A DNA stretch of 64,000 nucleotides from Isoetes taiwanensis (Eukaryota; Streptophyta; Lycopodiopsida; Isoetales; Isoetaceae), in NCBI GenBank assembly GCA_021234155.1, contig JAJEKV010000050.1, positions 6,287,199-6,351,198 on the forward strand, in the 5' to 3' direction. The notes beneath the pieces are model-generated. The model saw nothing but the letters and a program-made list of their open reading frames with translations, had not been told where the DNA came from and did no database searches. Below, piece by piece: positions 23,401 through 35,413 of the stretch (its first letter is position 1; every line of letters starts with the position of its first letter). The position numbers and the translations under genes are program-made.

Positions 23401-25806
23401 GCCAGCAGGGAAGAGAGCCATGATGCTTTACTTGCCGGAGAGACCGACATGCATAGAGGGACAAAGGTCGAGGCGAAAAGTCGGAGAAGTGCTAGCAACC
23501 GACTTCTTCCACGAGCCCCTAGAGGCAACAGGAGGATCAAAACCGACGAAAGCACAATCAAAGCCACGGAAGGTACCTCAAGACAAGAAGACGGCATAGT
23601 GGAACGTGACAACGCGTCAAGCCATGTGATCGAGGGGATCAAACAAGGAAGTTTGGAAGCTTCGATGGAGAAGCAACTAGGCGAGGCGAGCCGATGACTT
23701 GCACGTGGACTTGCATGCAACTTGGTGAACCCAAGGATGGACGATTCAAAGAATAGCTGCAAGTAGAAGAGAACAACTCCGTGAGGAGTATAGCCAAAGG
23801 AATCGCCAAGACGACCTCAAGAGACGCCTTCAAATAGCTTCGAAAAGTATCATGAAGGGGGATAATTACCGCCCGAACGGGGATCGAAGAAGCAGACCGA
23901 AATGTTGAAGCATCAACGACAAAGACACACCTTTAGTTAGAATGTGATCCAAAGCGTGTTGTGCTATAGCCGACAAACATCGGAGGGCCCAAGTACATCA
24001 ACAAGTTACTCCAGAAAGCACGAAATGAATACAAATAGGAGGATATGGATCGTCACACCATTGCACCGGAGGAACACCGATGACATTGCCAAGGAATAGG
24101 TGTGCAACTTCGGAGGGAGGCACAAGGGGACCTAATAGCTAGTAGTAATTGTAATTATGTAAGCTATATGTTTTGCATGTATAGTTCCCCTGTTATTCCT
24201 TCCCTCCCATAGCATAACGGATCAAAAGAAGAGATGTCGTGCAATTTGCGGGGGGTGAAGCAATCCACATCCTCAACACTCTTAGGGCAACATGATAGCG
24301 ACAAGAGGACTCGACGTATGAGACATCGATGGAGTCGAAGAACGGATATAGAGTCATTAGCTGCCAAGACAAAGAGTTCAAGATGAAAAACCTTTTTTTT
24401 TCAAGCGGTGCGGTTTCAGGCTTTTGAAAAGAGGCATGGAAGATTTCAAGTGATCAACTACACCAGCAAGCCACCAGCAATGAGAGGCTTCTAACGAACA
24501 AAGTCAACCTCTACATCAAAGAGGATCCACCGTCAAGGAGACTGAAGTATCGAGCGACTCGGGAAGAACGTTACCTTGCTATTTCAAGCGAGCAACGAGT
24601 GGATGAGCTTCTAGCAAGCTCAAGCATCTAAGGCCATGGGGCCTAGTAGGTTAAATGTAGGGATGGTAACATCCATATTGGGATTAGAAGGCATTGTTAG
24701 ACATTCTCGCGAAAGGATTGCCCCAATATTGAGCTAAGCGTCAAATATTGGGAAGGAAATGCATAGGAGTAACTAAAATTATACACGATTGTTAATGGAC
24801 ATCCAACATATTGAAACCACTTGGTGAGATTGATCACCTCGCTAAGAAGGAATCATTACTAGGATAATTGTTGACCATTATAAATCTAGTACCTCAAAGA
24901 ATAATCCAACCGAAAGAAAAGAAGTAATCTAACAAGTCCAGGCCAACTTGTTACGGCGACATCAATTCGATTGGTAGGAATATTCCAAGAATTTAAATAA
25001 CTAAGAAAGGGGAATCTCTAGAATATAAAAAGAATAGTACATGTAAGATACATCTAAAATAACAATTATAGTAATCAAATAGTCTTTTGAGACAAAAGAA
25101 ATTGTCATGATGACAAAACCTTGTGGTTTAGAATCGTTCTAACTAAGCGGGTAACCCATAACTATATTGAAATAAATGATAACATAATATGTGCATCCAT
25201 CTTAGATGATTATATATGTCGGCTAAGGCTAGTAAATTAATGCGCTAAGTAAGAAGCGTATAACCTCTTAAGGGGAGAATAGATATGACGTTGTGTACAA
25301 CGTCATTAAAGGAGTGCAGGACCATTTTCTTTTCGAAGAAAGTGGGAGGGCTCAATCTTATGATTGAACGTACTTGCATCAAATTGACCGACCCGTAGAA
25401 TAGAGTTCACTCCGGCAATGGCCGAAGAGAATAGAGCGTAAGCTAGATAGATACCTTAGTGCTCGGTGGCCTTCAGCGTGCGAGACCCAGGCGTAGTAGC
25501 TAACTACACCAAGGAATGGAGCAAAACTATGGGAGCAACGCAACGACCAAGTCATCTCCAAATTACTCGACGCCGGCTCAATGGGTGGATGCATTCTAGC
25601 CTTAGGTAAGGCGTGTGCATGCATTATAAGCTTTAATGTATCTTATAAATAAGTTACATATAGATCCTAATAATTGCATAGAAATTACTGTACGTATATG
25701 TATCATACCGAAATAAGTTAAATAACAACGATAATGGAGGTAGCATGTTAATTAATCCTTCGCAAGGATGAAATTCCTTCCAAGGATCTATATCTATATA
25801 TAATAA
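20415..25806 (+). other. Degenerate internal region of the LTR element, no recognisable gag-pol
   Basis: From about 20,640 to 24,650 the DNA is relatively rich in CG and GA words and shows many short open frames on both strands (for instance 21,344-21,775 plus, 21,756-22,277 minus, 23,385-23,762 minus). I find no zinc knuckle, DTG/DSG protease, YVDD-type RT or integrase motif in any of them. The stretch is either a badly decayed gag-pol or replacement sequence in a non-autonomous element. From 24,650 to 25,806 it becomes AT-rich and non-coding. Confidence 0.5.
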
Positions 25807-27870
25807 CTAGTAATGATGCCCAGCGTTGCTGGGCATATGTTTGGTACATGTAGATGATCCGAGAGAAGAAAAGAGCCAGACATAGACTGACTGACTTTGT
25901 AATAATGAGATGGGCTTCACTTGTAATATATAAACTTCGAAGCCTTTCATTAAAACTAACTTTGTAATCTTGGGAGAAGCTTCACTTGAATTATAATATA
26001 AACTTCGGAACTTCCTTGTTCTAATATGAAAATTTATGGGCAAAGTTGGAGACATGTCGTTATATATAATAGTCACTAATTTTGCACTTTGTATATTGGA
26101 GGAAGAGATAATAGGCACTTATTTTGCACTTTTTTTGGTATATTAGAGGAAGAGGTTTTAGTATGAAGGATTTTAAAGTTTGTTTATTTTGTTGCATTTA
26201 TACACCCACTTTATAGATATTGGTTTGAAATGTATAAGTATCTTCTTTTAATGGACACCCAAATGGGACAATATAAACCTTGAGAAATTATATTTTTTGT
26301 GAAATTTGTATTCAAACTTGCACAACATGTCAAGGCAAAAACTGGCCATGCAACACCATGGCTGCATTTGATTTCAGTAGTCTAATTCTACCGAATATAT
26401 TAGTCAAAGTTGGTAACTCTATTATGTGAGTGGTGCTGCTACTATTTGTATTACCTGAAAATGATGTAGTAATCAGTTTACATGAGGATGGTTGTTGCCA
26501 TAAAGAACATGCTGCAATCACATGATAGGCACTATGCCATGAAACATTTTCCTTTCAAATTTTTCTAGCCTACTTGTCCACAAAAAGCAGGCAAAAAAAA
26601 CAAAGCAGCTTTTTGTTTTTGGTGTAAAGCATGTTATGTTTGAGGATTTTAGTTTGAGCAAGTGAGCTGTTTAAACAGAGTACCCATCATAATATTTTCC
26701 TTGGCTCTTGGCTCTTGGCTCTAGTATTATCAATACACTGGAAATTGTAACATCATTAGAAAATATTCGAATGGGTTGACAAAAGCAAGAACAGCCTTTT
26801 CTTTGATCTTGGCATGATATGCAGTGCATAGCAATAATAACAACCCTACCAATAATAACAACCCGTAGCCAATAATAACAATCAGAGATGACTAAGAGTA
26901 CAAACTTTTGAAAACAAAATTAAGACTGCAAGCCCCTTCAACCCCGAAACATGTTCAGGATAAGTACCAGTTTGAAAGAGGCATTGTGGCAGGTCAATCT
27001 CTGAAGTTGTTATCAGTGGCATAATGTCAGTCAACCACACAATGCAAAAGTGCTACAGATTGACTTGTATTTTAATTCTGTGCCAGAAAAGCCATGCATA
27101 AAGTGTTTCATTTAGATAAGTCGTATCCTTCTGTTATATTGTTTCTTGATGATGTAATATATGTTTCATCAATTTGAGTGTGCTGATCCCAGATATACAA
27201 CCAGATCTTGAAAAGACATTAATATCAACATGCACTAATCCACTGAAACATGCCAACCTGTCATAAAGCAGAACAATGAAGAAATTTGTAGTAAAAATAG
27301 CTCCTCCTATTGATCCTCCTGCATGCTTGTCCTGCAAAACAGAGTGCAGCATAATCACCTAGGAGCAAAAACCAAAAGTGCATTAACCCCTCTATTAAGC
27401 GTTTTCTTTTTTCTTGCAGAACATTGCATGATGCTCTCGATAAAAACTTTGAGTACATATGTGTCTTGTAAAAACAATGCCACAGAAAACATACAGTCCC
27501 AATAAATGCCAAAAGCAATTTTCTGATTCAACTTTCAATTGGGTTGATAGGGCCAATATGAACTTATTTGCAGATTGGCATGAAAAGTATAATGTGGGCT
27601 GGGAAGGTTTTATGATGCTAACTTGGATTCATTTCTATACTCTGATTCCCTTGATTTACTATAAAATGTCAAAATTCACTTTCATAAGTCAGGCATAATT
27701 CCTCTCTGACATGCAATCACAAATTTAGTAAGACAAACTCTTTAACATGACATAAATTGATCAAGGAGTAGAAATGGCGTGCCTTTAAACATGCTCCACA
27801 TCCTCATATATATCTTCTTTATGCATGTAATAAATGAAGAAAGTACAAAATGATTGGTCTGAAAACATAC

Positions 27871-28352
27871 CGCAGAATATAGAAGCTTTCCTGCTGCTAG
27901 AAAATCTTTTGTCTTCCCTCCAGTGCAGGAACCAATATATACTCTATCTGTTTTCACATCTTTGCACTCTCTAGCTAATCTAGGTTTGTCTGGTGAGTGG
28001 TGTTTGCAACCATAGGTTCCAAATTGTACACACCTTTTTGATATCTATAAGAAGGTGGTAATATTTATGTTTAGACCGTAAGACCCAAAACATGCTTGAA
28101 AAACACCAGACCCAAATCTTACTTAACATCACCATCACTGAAAATAGACTCATACGTTGATTGAGTCTTGTTGATTGAGTCTTGTTCTGTCAAGCAAGCA
28201 AGAGCGATATCTTCAGTGATCCACATTAAAGTAAGATCTAAAGTTCTACAATGCATACCTCAAGATTTTTAGCAATCTCCTGATCTGCTTCAATCATACC
28301 ACTTTTACCTAGCTTCTACAACCATGTTGCACAGTGTCATTCTGTCCTCCAT
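27871..28352 (-). pseudogene. IIL1: 3-isopropylmalate dehydratase large subunit, two captured exons
   Basis: Exon 1 (28,352-28,259) follows a GCAG acceptor and ends at a GTATGC donor. It reads MEDRMTLCNMVVEA and, after a frameshift, GKSGMIEADQEIAKNLE. Exon 2 (about 28,012-27,871) reads HHSPDKPRLARECKDVKTD, then RVYIGSCTGGKTKDFLAAGK and ends at a GTATGT donor. SCTGG is the region bearing an iron-sulfur cluster ligand in the aconitase family. In plants this enzyme subunit acts in plastids in leucine synthesis (and glucosinolate chain elongation in some families). The rest of the protein of about 500 residues is missing here and the frameshift at about 28,310 kills the copy. It lies inside the minus-strand Helitron, so it was probably captured by it. 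Confidence 0.85.
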
Positions 28353-28557
28353 CTGCGTAAATATCACAGGGCAAATGATGCATGTTGAAACCTTCTGAGG
28401 TATATTGTGGCGATCACTGCTGCAAAATCTGCCTATGCGTGGCCCAGTTGATTAACAACAAAGTCCATAGTTCCAGACACCAAAAAGTCTATGGCAATCT
28501 TACAGGAAACCATGTGCCGTAGTTCGAACCCGTTGAGATCTCGAGCTTGCCTCTAGA

Positions 28558-28839
28558 TTACAGAGTAGAATGGCTAGAGTGCCCATAAGGCAGGATCTGT
28601 CTCCGAAACTGGCAATTTTCGAAATGATGCATAACACCAACAAAAGCTAGGTTATAGTTTACAGGACGACCATCTAGTAGAGTAGGATCCACAGAAGTTC
28701 TTGCAGCATCGAGAGGAAAATGCAACTGGAACTTTGCACCTAAATCATCCACAGAATGCTTATGATCGAAAACCTTATGAATAAGCAAGCAGTGCTGCTT
28801 GCAGAGCTCCCTAAATCGCAAGCTCTGATAGCCATACAC
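28558..28839 (-). pseudogene. Unrecognised captured coding fragment, 93 codons
   Basis: An uninterrupted minus-strand frame near the presumed 5' end of the minus Helitron reads MYGYQSLRFRELCKQHCLLI, FQLHFPLDAARTSVDPTLLD and FVGVMHHFENCQFRRQI. Its composition looks like real protein, but I do not recognise it. It may be an earlier exon of the same donor locus as the isopropylmalate dehydratase exons or a separate capture. Confidence 0.3.
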
Positions 28840-30368
28840 AGCCGAGTGCTAGAGAACTCGTTGTTAAAAGCCCGCTGCTAGTCCGAAGGTGGAAAAAACC
28901 TTAAGCCCTAAATCGATACAGCGAGAAGAAGAAAAAAACCCGTAGGCATCTGGACCGTTAAACGTTTGCTCAAAATCTGGGCCGTCTATTTTAGGGCGTG
29001 GTCCATTACTTGCACCAAAACATTATAATATAAGATATAAGATAAAGGCGTTTTATGATAGTCTGTGCGCATTTTTAGCCCTCGATTTTTTTACTTTAAT
29101 TTCATCCCTTAGATTTACCAGTTTTTTATCACAAACCGCCGCTTCCTAATTTCTCTTCTTCCCACATCCGGGCGTCTTCCCTTTCGAGTTCCTGTTCCTG
29201 AATGCCGGAATGGGGTTCTACGATCTCCATCTCAAGACCTAATTTTGTTTTCTTTGTGTGATTTCTTCCCGGATTTGAAGGAGTTTATTGTATTTAATCG
29301 TTTTTGAGCAATTGGGCAATGTGGATCAGATTGCAAAAGAAGAAAAGATAATGAATTTTTGAATCGTTTTGAGCAATTGGGCAATGTGGATTCAGATTGC
29401 AAAGAAGAAAAGAGAATGAATTTTTGAAGCATGTCGAGAAATTTGGCCGGCGGACTTGACAAAAAAAAATTGAATTCGATGGCCATTCGGGACCGTTGTC
29501 TAGGTTAGAGAAGAAAATGCTCCACAAAAGCATGGATCATGCCTATGATGCTCCACAAAAGGTAAATCGGCTTTTTTCTTAGCTCTTATTTATCGTAGCT
29601 CTATCCCGGCTTTAATTAAGATCATAGTTCCCAGGCATCACACAGAGTAATGACGCCCGGGCGTTGAGACATGATTTACCTTGCCATGGCATTTGCATTT
29701 TGGATTCTCACTTTAGTATAGTCCAATATGTCTATTTGCCGAAGTTTTCTCTCAGAATCTGCTCAAATTGATGTTTAGATCTGGTTTCGCGGGGTTCTAG
29801 CCGCAAAGGCACGCGGTAATGCATTCCTTAGCAAAAGCCCATGCATGACATGATTAAAAGTTTTATCCGATGAATAGGGCCCGGTGATAATTTCATTGGT
29901 GCTAGCTCTAGGTTATTATATACTTTGACACTATGGGATTCAAAGATGTATTTCATCGGCTTTGAGTAAAATGTATTGCCTTCACCGGGCCAAGCTCTTA
30001 TAGTCTTTAAAGAACGCCATACCGAGACAAGATCTTGAACATTTTTAGCAACGTTGCCTTATCCGATGATGGCAGTGATATTTTCATCCAAAATTTATTG
30101 CATTTGTTTGGATCAAGATTTATCCGCTCAAATAGCTAGGTTACAAAGACAATATGACATGTATATTTGCTCCAAAACCGCTAATGAGCCTTCATAGATA
30201 GGATAAGATAGTCTTTTTCTTTGCCGATGATAATGCACCTTTATCCGGAGTACCGTGCCTCGCCTAGGAGTGCTATGGGAGCGCACCTTAGCTTTTGCAG
30301 ATTGGGTTGGTGCCATGTAGCTAGGCAATATGTGAGCACCGGCAGAGCTTTCATCATCTCGAAAGAGC

Positions 30369-31335
30369 TTACATTAGACGATTTCCATAACGTAAAGGCA
30401 GCCAAGGGCATGCTAGAGTACTCAGAGCACTTGATGCCACACTCATTTGGTCATCTTTGAGCTCGCTAATAGCACGAGGACTTGCGGACTTGACAAGAAC
30501 ACGGTTGGCTTTCCGTGAGTTTTGGGTGATTGGCTTGTTATCCTTTGAACGAACCCGAGTGCCGTTATGGTCGAGAGCAATTTGTCGCCAAGCTCTTCGC
30601 TTGTGCTTAATCGGCCAAAATGGTTTCGACGTTCTTAGTCGCATCCTCTTTCTTTTTAACCGGAGTTTTGACTTCATTGGTACTCTTGTCTAACTTTGTT
30701 TTCCCAAGGCCTTGCAGCCATCCACCTCTCTAGCCACTCCATCCCCAAGGTGCTTTCGGGATCACAATCTATAAACGCATCGGGCAGCCTTCCTCACCCG
30801 AAGTCTTCCATAGCTTATGTATATTCAAAGATCATAATCAAGCTTGATTCGAGACAAATAAATCACAAGTTACAAGAATTGAAATGAAAGGTGTTAGAAA
30901 CCCGTGAGAAAATGCATATGCCAATGCTCGCTCGCAGATTTAAGTGCGCTTCTTCTTGTGTTTTCGTGCATTCTTGCTTGCATCTCTTCTGGCGATAAAT
31001 TGCCATCGTTCCAATACTTGTTGGAATTTCGCCATTTATAACACTCTCACTCTTAGCATCCCGGGAATTGCATTTCGACCGCAAGATAAACATAATTTTA
31101 TTCACATATGTTCCGAAACTAGGAAAGAGGACCTTGGAAAATAGGCTTACCATAGCTTTTTTTCAAGCTCCTCGCCGCCGCTTGAAGCAACATGCGTTGG
31201 ACCGCTTGGCCTTCCTCGACATTCGACCCTTCTTGCCCGAACCCGAGCTTGAACTCTAACCGGGGCTTGCATGCATTTGAGGGTGGACATTGCTTGTCTT
31301 CTAAACGTATGAGTCTGCCAGGTTTCCTGGGCATC
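30369..31335 (-). pseudogene. IQD: IQ67-domain (IQD) protein fragment, several exons
   Basis: The minus strand reads, in order, FRRQAMSTLKCMQAPVRVQ and ARVRARRV (31,310-31,230), EGQAVQRMLLQ in a shifted frame (about 31,190), EEMQARMHE (about 30,990), a RALAYAF-like block recoverable only with frame changes, AFIDCDPES and EWLERWMAARPWENKVRQE (30,785-30,700), and a basic C-terminal part to 30,369. These are the landmarks of plant IQD proteins, which bind calmodulin through IQ motifs and associate with microtubules or the nucleus. The exons are separated by intron-like AT-rich stretches. Frameshifts and stops make it non-functional. It is antisense to the plus Helitron that seems to contain it. 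Confidence 0.82.
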
Positions 31336-32139
31336 TAGATTTGGAAAAATATAAGTGCTCTAGAGCATATCAGTGGTATGAGCTGGATCATTATATACGT
31401 TATAGTGGTCGAGATGTCTTTCCCCAATTTTCATTAGTGGTTAGGTCTTCTTCGTCCTTCGGTGGTTGCTTGCCATGCTTTCTCTGAGGCATCTACGTCA
31501 TAAGTTCTCATCTTTTATATGATCTTTTTCGTTTCCCTAAATACTAATACATTTGTAGATACCACGCTATCGATTTGCTTAAAGAGGGGGGATTCTTCAT
31601 GCGCGAGCCTCAGTGCCTCGACATATTTATCGTTCCAGGAAAAGGCTGGAACATGCCACGGTTCTCAAAAGCTTGCATATTTGATCCTGCCATAGTTTGG
31701 CCTGGACATATTTACGATTCCAGGAAAAGGTCACGGTTCTCAAAAGCTTAAAAAATGGTTTGAACTGCTTGACGATTATTAGGTGCCCTGCAACTTTCAT
31801 CAGATCATATCACAAACATCGATGAGGTAAAGAGTGGATTTTGATTTTGCTTTGGATTTATTTTATACCCTTTATTCTAATAGTCAAGTTTAATTCATGA
31901 TATCTGCCACAGTACCTCATGCAATAATATTTTCCCTCCAAAATATTTACGATGTTGCAAATAATCTTGCATATTGACACAATCATCTAACTTGAGATTA
32001 TTTATCTTTCCTTCTAGCGCATTCCTCTGAATTGGACCTTTTCTAACACAAGTAGCCCGGAAGAATTTTATTGCTTGTGTAAAAGTTTTAAACTCTTGAA
32101 TATTCCTGACAAAATCAGTAGAAACGCAGGTCCTTATTC

Positions 32140-32330
32140 AATGCGCACAGGATTTGCAGAATTCAATGCGCTTGCCTGCACAACATCTTCTACAACAACT
32201 GTCATCCTACTATATTGCCTAAATGGCACGCCTATGGGCACTTCTAAGACCTCCCTATGAAATCTTGAAGAATCAGCCATTGCAGGAGTTGCTGCTAGCA
32301 GGTCCTTCAAAGCTATCAGAGTGCAAAGAA
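32140..32330 (-). pseudogene. RPP30: RNase P subunit p30 (RPP30/RPP1-like) exon
   Basis: The minus strand reads ALKDLLAATPAMADSSRFHR and then EVLEVPIGVPFRQYSRMTVV, VEDVVQASALNSANPV. This fits the conserved segment of plant RNase P/MRP p30 proteins in which a P-F-R-Q-Y-x-R-[LM]-T-V stretch is followed by an A-L-N-S-x-N-P block. After NPV the match ends in RIE and a stop. The upstream edge has an AG acceptor-like junction (TGATAG). The protein is a core subunit of the nuclear tRNA 5'-processing enzyme; here only one exon is seen, in the Helitron segment. Identification is from memory of the family pattern. Confidence 0.65.
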
Positions 32331-33903
32331 AATATGTTCTTCTACGAGGTTTTGATTCTATAGACCTCTTTCATTTAGCAGATCACTACAACACATTCTA
32401 AGCTATAATAATCATGCAGGAGCTCCAATCTCTTAGATGCCATGTTCAAGGAGCAATTTATTATGCCAGCGGAAACTTTCTTATGTTTCTTAGATTTGAT
32501 ATGCAATAAACACCCATCGTTAGGTCTTTGAATCATGTGCTTACATTTTTCAAGCAAAGATGGCATTGATTATGTTGTCTAGGTTTTATGATCCAGTCTA
32601 TTAAGGCCATTTGAGATAAAAGAAGTAGATCTCGAAAGCATTAGAACTATATTTTCACAATTTTCTTAACTTTTATTGGATGCAATTTTTAGATTTTTGT
32701 GCAGAATGACATTGCCCTTTATGCAAGACGGATGTATTTAGAGTCTGGTTTTAGCTCTATTCTTAACTAGACCCAGAATGGGTAACTTTCTTTGCATTTA
32801 TGAAAATAGAGTTCTGTTGATTCTCTATGAAATGTGCTGACCATTGCTATGTTCTATGTTTTCACTATAGCATGATTCAAAATCAAATAAGAAAATTTTG
32901 CGTGTCCTAAACTGCCAAACACAGTGACATGTATCAGCATGCTTTCTATACAAGATCATCTGGTTTACTGAAGAAAGGTTACCGCTTTTGCTTTCATTGT
33001 GTTACATGGCAAAGTTAGAACCACTATAACTGGTCAAAATGTTCAAGCTTGCTGCAACATTTTGTACAAACTTATTGGTGCATGTGGAATAACAGGAATG
33101 TAGAACATTGCAACACTATCAAACATTTATATTCAAATCCACAAAGAAACATTAATGTTCATGGCACCCTTTGAGTTTCCACTGGAGTTAAGATTTCTTC
33201 ATGATGGTATTGGAGATGGATTGTCAATGCCAATTTGTCATTGGTATGATGAGCAAGTAATACACTAGCAACTCTGCTTTGTAGAGAGGCCCATCTTGCA
33301 ATTGACCTTGCAGATAATGTCCATGATAATGTCCATAATGTTCATTTCGGCCATTTTAAGATTCATCTTCAACTTTCAAATCATAATTCACAGGGGTATC
33401 AGAAAATGTTTACTCATTGCTTTTACCTTGGTTTCACAAAAAAAATGCATACACAGTAAAATATTTGGCAAGTTTATCAGACAGTATACAGAGGAATGTT
33501 CTTCTGCTGGCATGTTCTTGTACATTATCCAGGCACTGATGGGGACACCATGGCTTTGAATGAAGCATCTCTTTTTGTTGGTTTATATGCTGCAAGGATT
33601 GCATGGACAGATGTCTGGAAGCAAAAATGTGGATACTATTAGATTGGAAGCAAAAAATGTGGATACTATTAGATTGACAAGAAACGACGAGCTATGGGAT
33701 TGAAAAGACTGAATAGTTAAGTCATGAGGCAGTCCTGTTGAATGGTAATGTGGTTTTCAACGTTCTCTTACGGTTCCAACATTAACATTCACTCATTCAA
33801 TGCAAACCAAGAACTAAACGTCTCAACTTCAATCCACTATCTGTATTAGTTTTCTAAACTCATGCCTGACGAAAAGCCCAGCAACGCTGGGCACTTTTTC
33901 TAG

Positions 33904-35400
33904 TAGCTATATGACCTCGGGGTCCTTATAAATATAAATAGAAAATAGAATTCGGATATACTTAAGTGCATCTTAGGGATATACTTCCAAGGGTAATGCA
34001 AGACCCAAGGAAGAGAATAAGAAGCACATCTAATTCTTGTGTATGATAATTAAAACCTTCTCTATGTAACAATAGGTCTAAAATTAGGGTTATTGTTTAA
34101 ATAATCGCGAATTAAATATTGTAAAGCTTAGAGTAAATATAATTGTACTATCGGAAGTAATGCATCCGATACTATGATAATGTTAATTCATAAATATTAC
34201 CTTAGGGTAATTATGTAAATCACATGCATTAAAGGAGCCAGCAAAAATCGGCTCAGGCATGTCGATTTGTGTAGATCTATAGCTTGCCTAGTTAAGTATA
34301 ATCTACGCATGCAACCTATGAGGTAAGGGTTGCATGCGTTGTTACCGATGATGAGATTGACGTGGTGTAATGTCAATGTAGGCATGACCGCGGTTCCGCT
34401 TGGAAAGTCTACTTCTGTCCCACGGAAGTAGACGGCCTCGAGAGAAAGGAGGTCATTGAGGAATGCATTGATAGGAAAAGCACCTCTAGCCCCATATATG
34501 CTTTGATAGGAGGAATCTGGCCTTTACGCCCCATATACGGGAAGGACCTATCCTCCACGTTGGGCAACTAAAGGTGTAGGCATGAGCGGCATACAGGCAT
34601 TATAGGGCGTTGTCTCCTCGGCCACGATGGAAGAATCATCCTCTTCCTACGCCAGGAGATTAGCCATGCATTCATGTAGATAGGTGGGGTGGTCACCATA
34701 TAACCAAAATTTTAATTAATATAAATGGTAATAACGTAGTGTTGACTCAGCAGCCAATAAGAGCGCCGGAGGGCCACGAGGTCGAATCCACGAAGACTTG
34801 CAACACAAATTTTGTTATAACGTGTTGCAAGGGATGAAGAGTACCTTAGAAGTGTAAATTTTGTATGAAATTGATAAACTTTGATAAACTTAAATGTTGT
34901 ATTAAGTAAGGTTAATAATTACCTTGCGTGGATTAAGTTATGAAATCATAAGTTAATTGGATAATGAAATAGTACAGTAATGTCTTAAACATTACCTTAG
35001 AGTAATTCTAATAATTAAGATAGTAAGTATGTAATTATAGATATTGTAAAAATTAATCTGAGGATTTTAAGGTGTAAGACTTGCAACACAAATTTTGTTG
35101 GAATGTGTTGCAAGGAATGAAGAGCACCTTAAATAATAATTGTATATGAAAGTGTTAAATTGTGATAAACTAAATGTTGTGATAACGGAGACTAATAAGT
35201 ACCTTGTTTTAATAGAAGTTACGATTTGACAAGTTATTTGATAATGTAATGGCGTAATAATGATTTAAAAATATTACCTTAAGGTAATCTTAATAAATGT
35301 GTAAGTATTATAGTAGTATATCGTATGCATCAAAGTTGATTGCAAGGTTAGGAAGATTCCAAGGTGGGGAGACCCACGATGCTGCGGACAACATCATTTC
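33904..35400 (+). repeat. Retrotransposon 3' internal region with duplicated CTTGCAACACA hairpins
   Basis: Two copies of a block of about 285 bp carry the hairpins at 34,797-34,831 and 35,080-35,114. The arms are CTTGCAACACA and TGTGTTGCAAG (11 of 11 pairs in the second copy, 10 in the first). Each hairpin is followed by [A/G]ATGAAGAG[T/C]ACCTTA. Words such as TACCTTA[A/G]GGTAAT also recur. The region has no coding frame. Confidence 0.6.
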
Positions 35401-35413
35401 AAGGTGGGGAGAA
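35401..35413 (+). other. Polypurine tract before the 3' LTR
   Basis: AAGGTGGGGAGAA ends directly at the start of the right LTR (TGTGACATT). A near copy, AAGGTGGGGAGA, lies at 35,361-35,372, so the tract has been duplicated with the 40 bases between. This is where plus-strand DNA synthesis would start. Confidence 0.8.

Larger units (their letters stand above)
25807..29042 (-). mobile_element. Helitron in minus orientation carrying gene fragments
   Basis: Read on the minus strand the 3' end has the hairpin GCCCAGC-AAC-GCTGGGC (25,834-25,818), seven bases, then CTAG followed by T, the usual Helitron end and A/T target. A likely 5' end is the TC-led AT-rich start at 29,042 (TCTTATATCTTATATTAT) preceded by A. 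No Rep-helicase gene is seen, so it would be non-autonomous. It contains exons of isopropylmalate dehydratase in the same orientation as the element. The 5' boundary is inferred; 29,034 is an alternative. Confidence 0.65.
29043..33903 (+). mobile_element. Helitron in plus orientation carrying IQD and RPP30 fragments
   Basis: The plus-strand 3' end has the identical hairpin GCCCAGC-AAC-GCTGGGC at 33,876-33,892, again seven bases, then CTAG (33,900-33,903) and T. It therefore belongs to the same family as the minus-strand Helitron and points the other way. I could not fix its 5' end; the start given is simply the edge of the neighbouring element. Contents include a 66-bp tandem duplication (29,300-29,430), minus-strand exons of an IQD gene and of RNase P p30, and a 33-bp tandem duplication at 33,617-33,678. 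No Rep-helicase gene is visible. Stretches 31,340-32,130 and 32,340-33,870 show no gene that I can name. Confidence 0.6.

Noticed and set aside
21008-24381. Long minus-strand frames in the LTR element as possible antisense genes
   Set aside because: No motif, start context or homology; the GA/CG-rich composition alone removes minus-strand stops.
27134-27358. Minus-strand frame near the isopropylmalate dehydratase exons as a further exon
   Set aside because: Its peptide does not match the expected following part of that enzyme, and no splice junction fits.
25807-33903. A TIR DNA transposon bounded by CTAG...GCTGGGC
   Set aside because: The two ends match over 28 bp with four mismatches, but each end has the Helitron hairpin-spacer-CTAG-T layout, no target duplication is present, and a single A/T junction fits Helitrons better.
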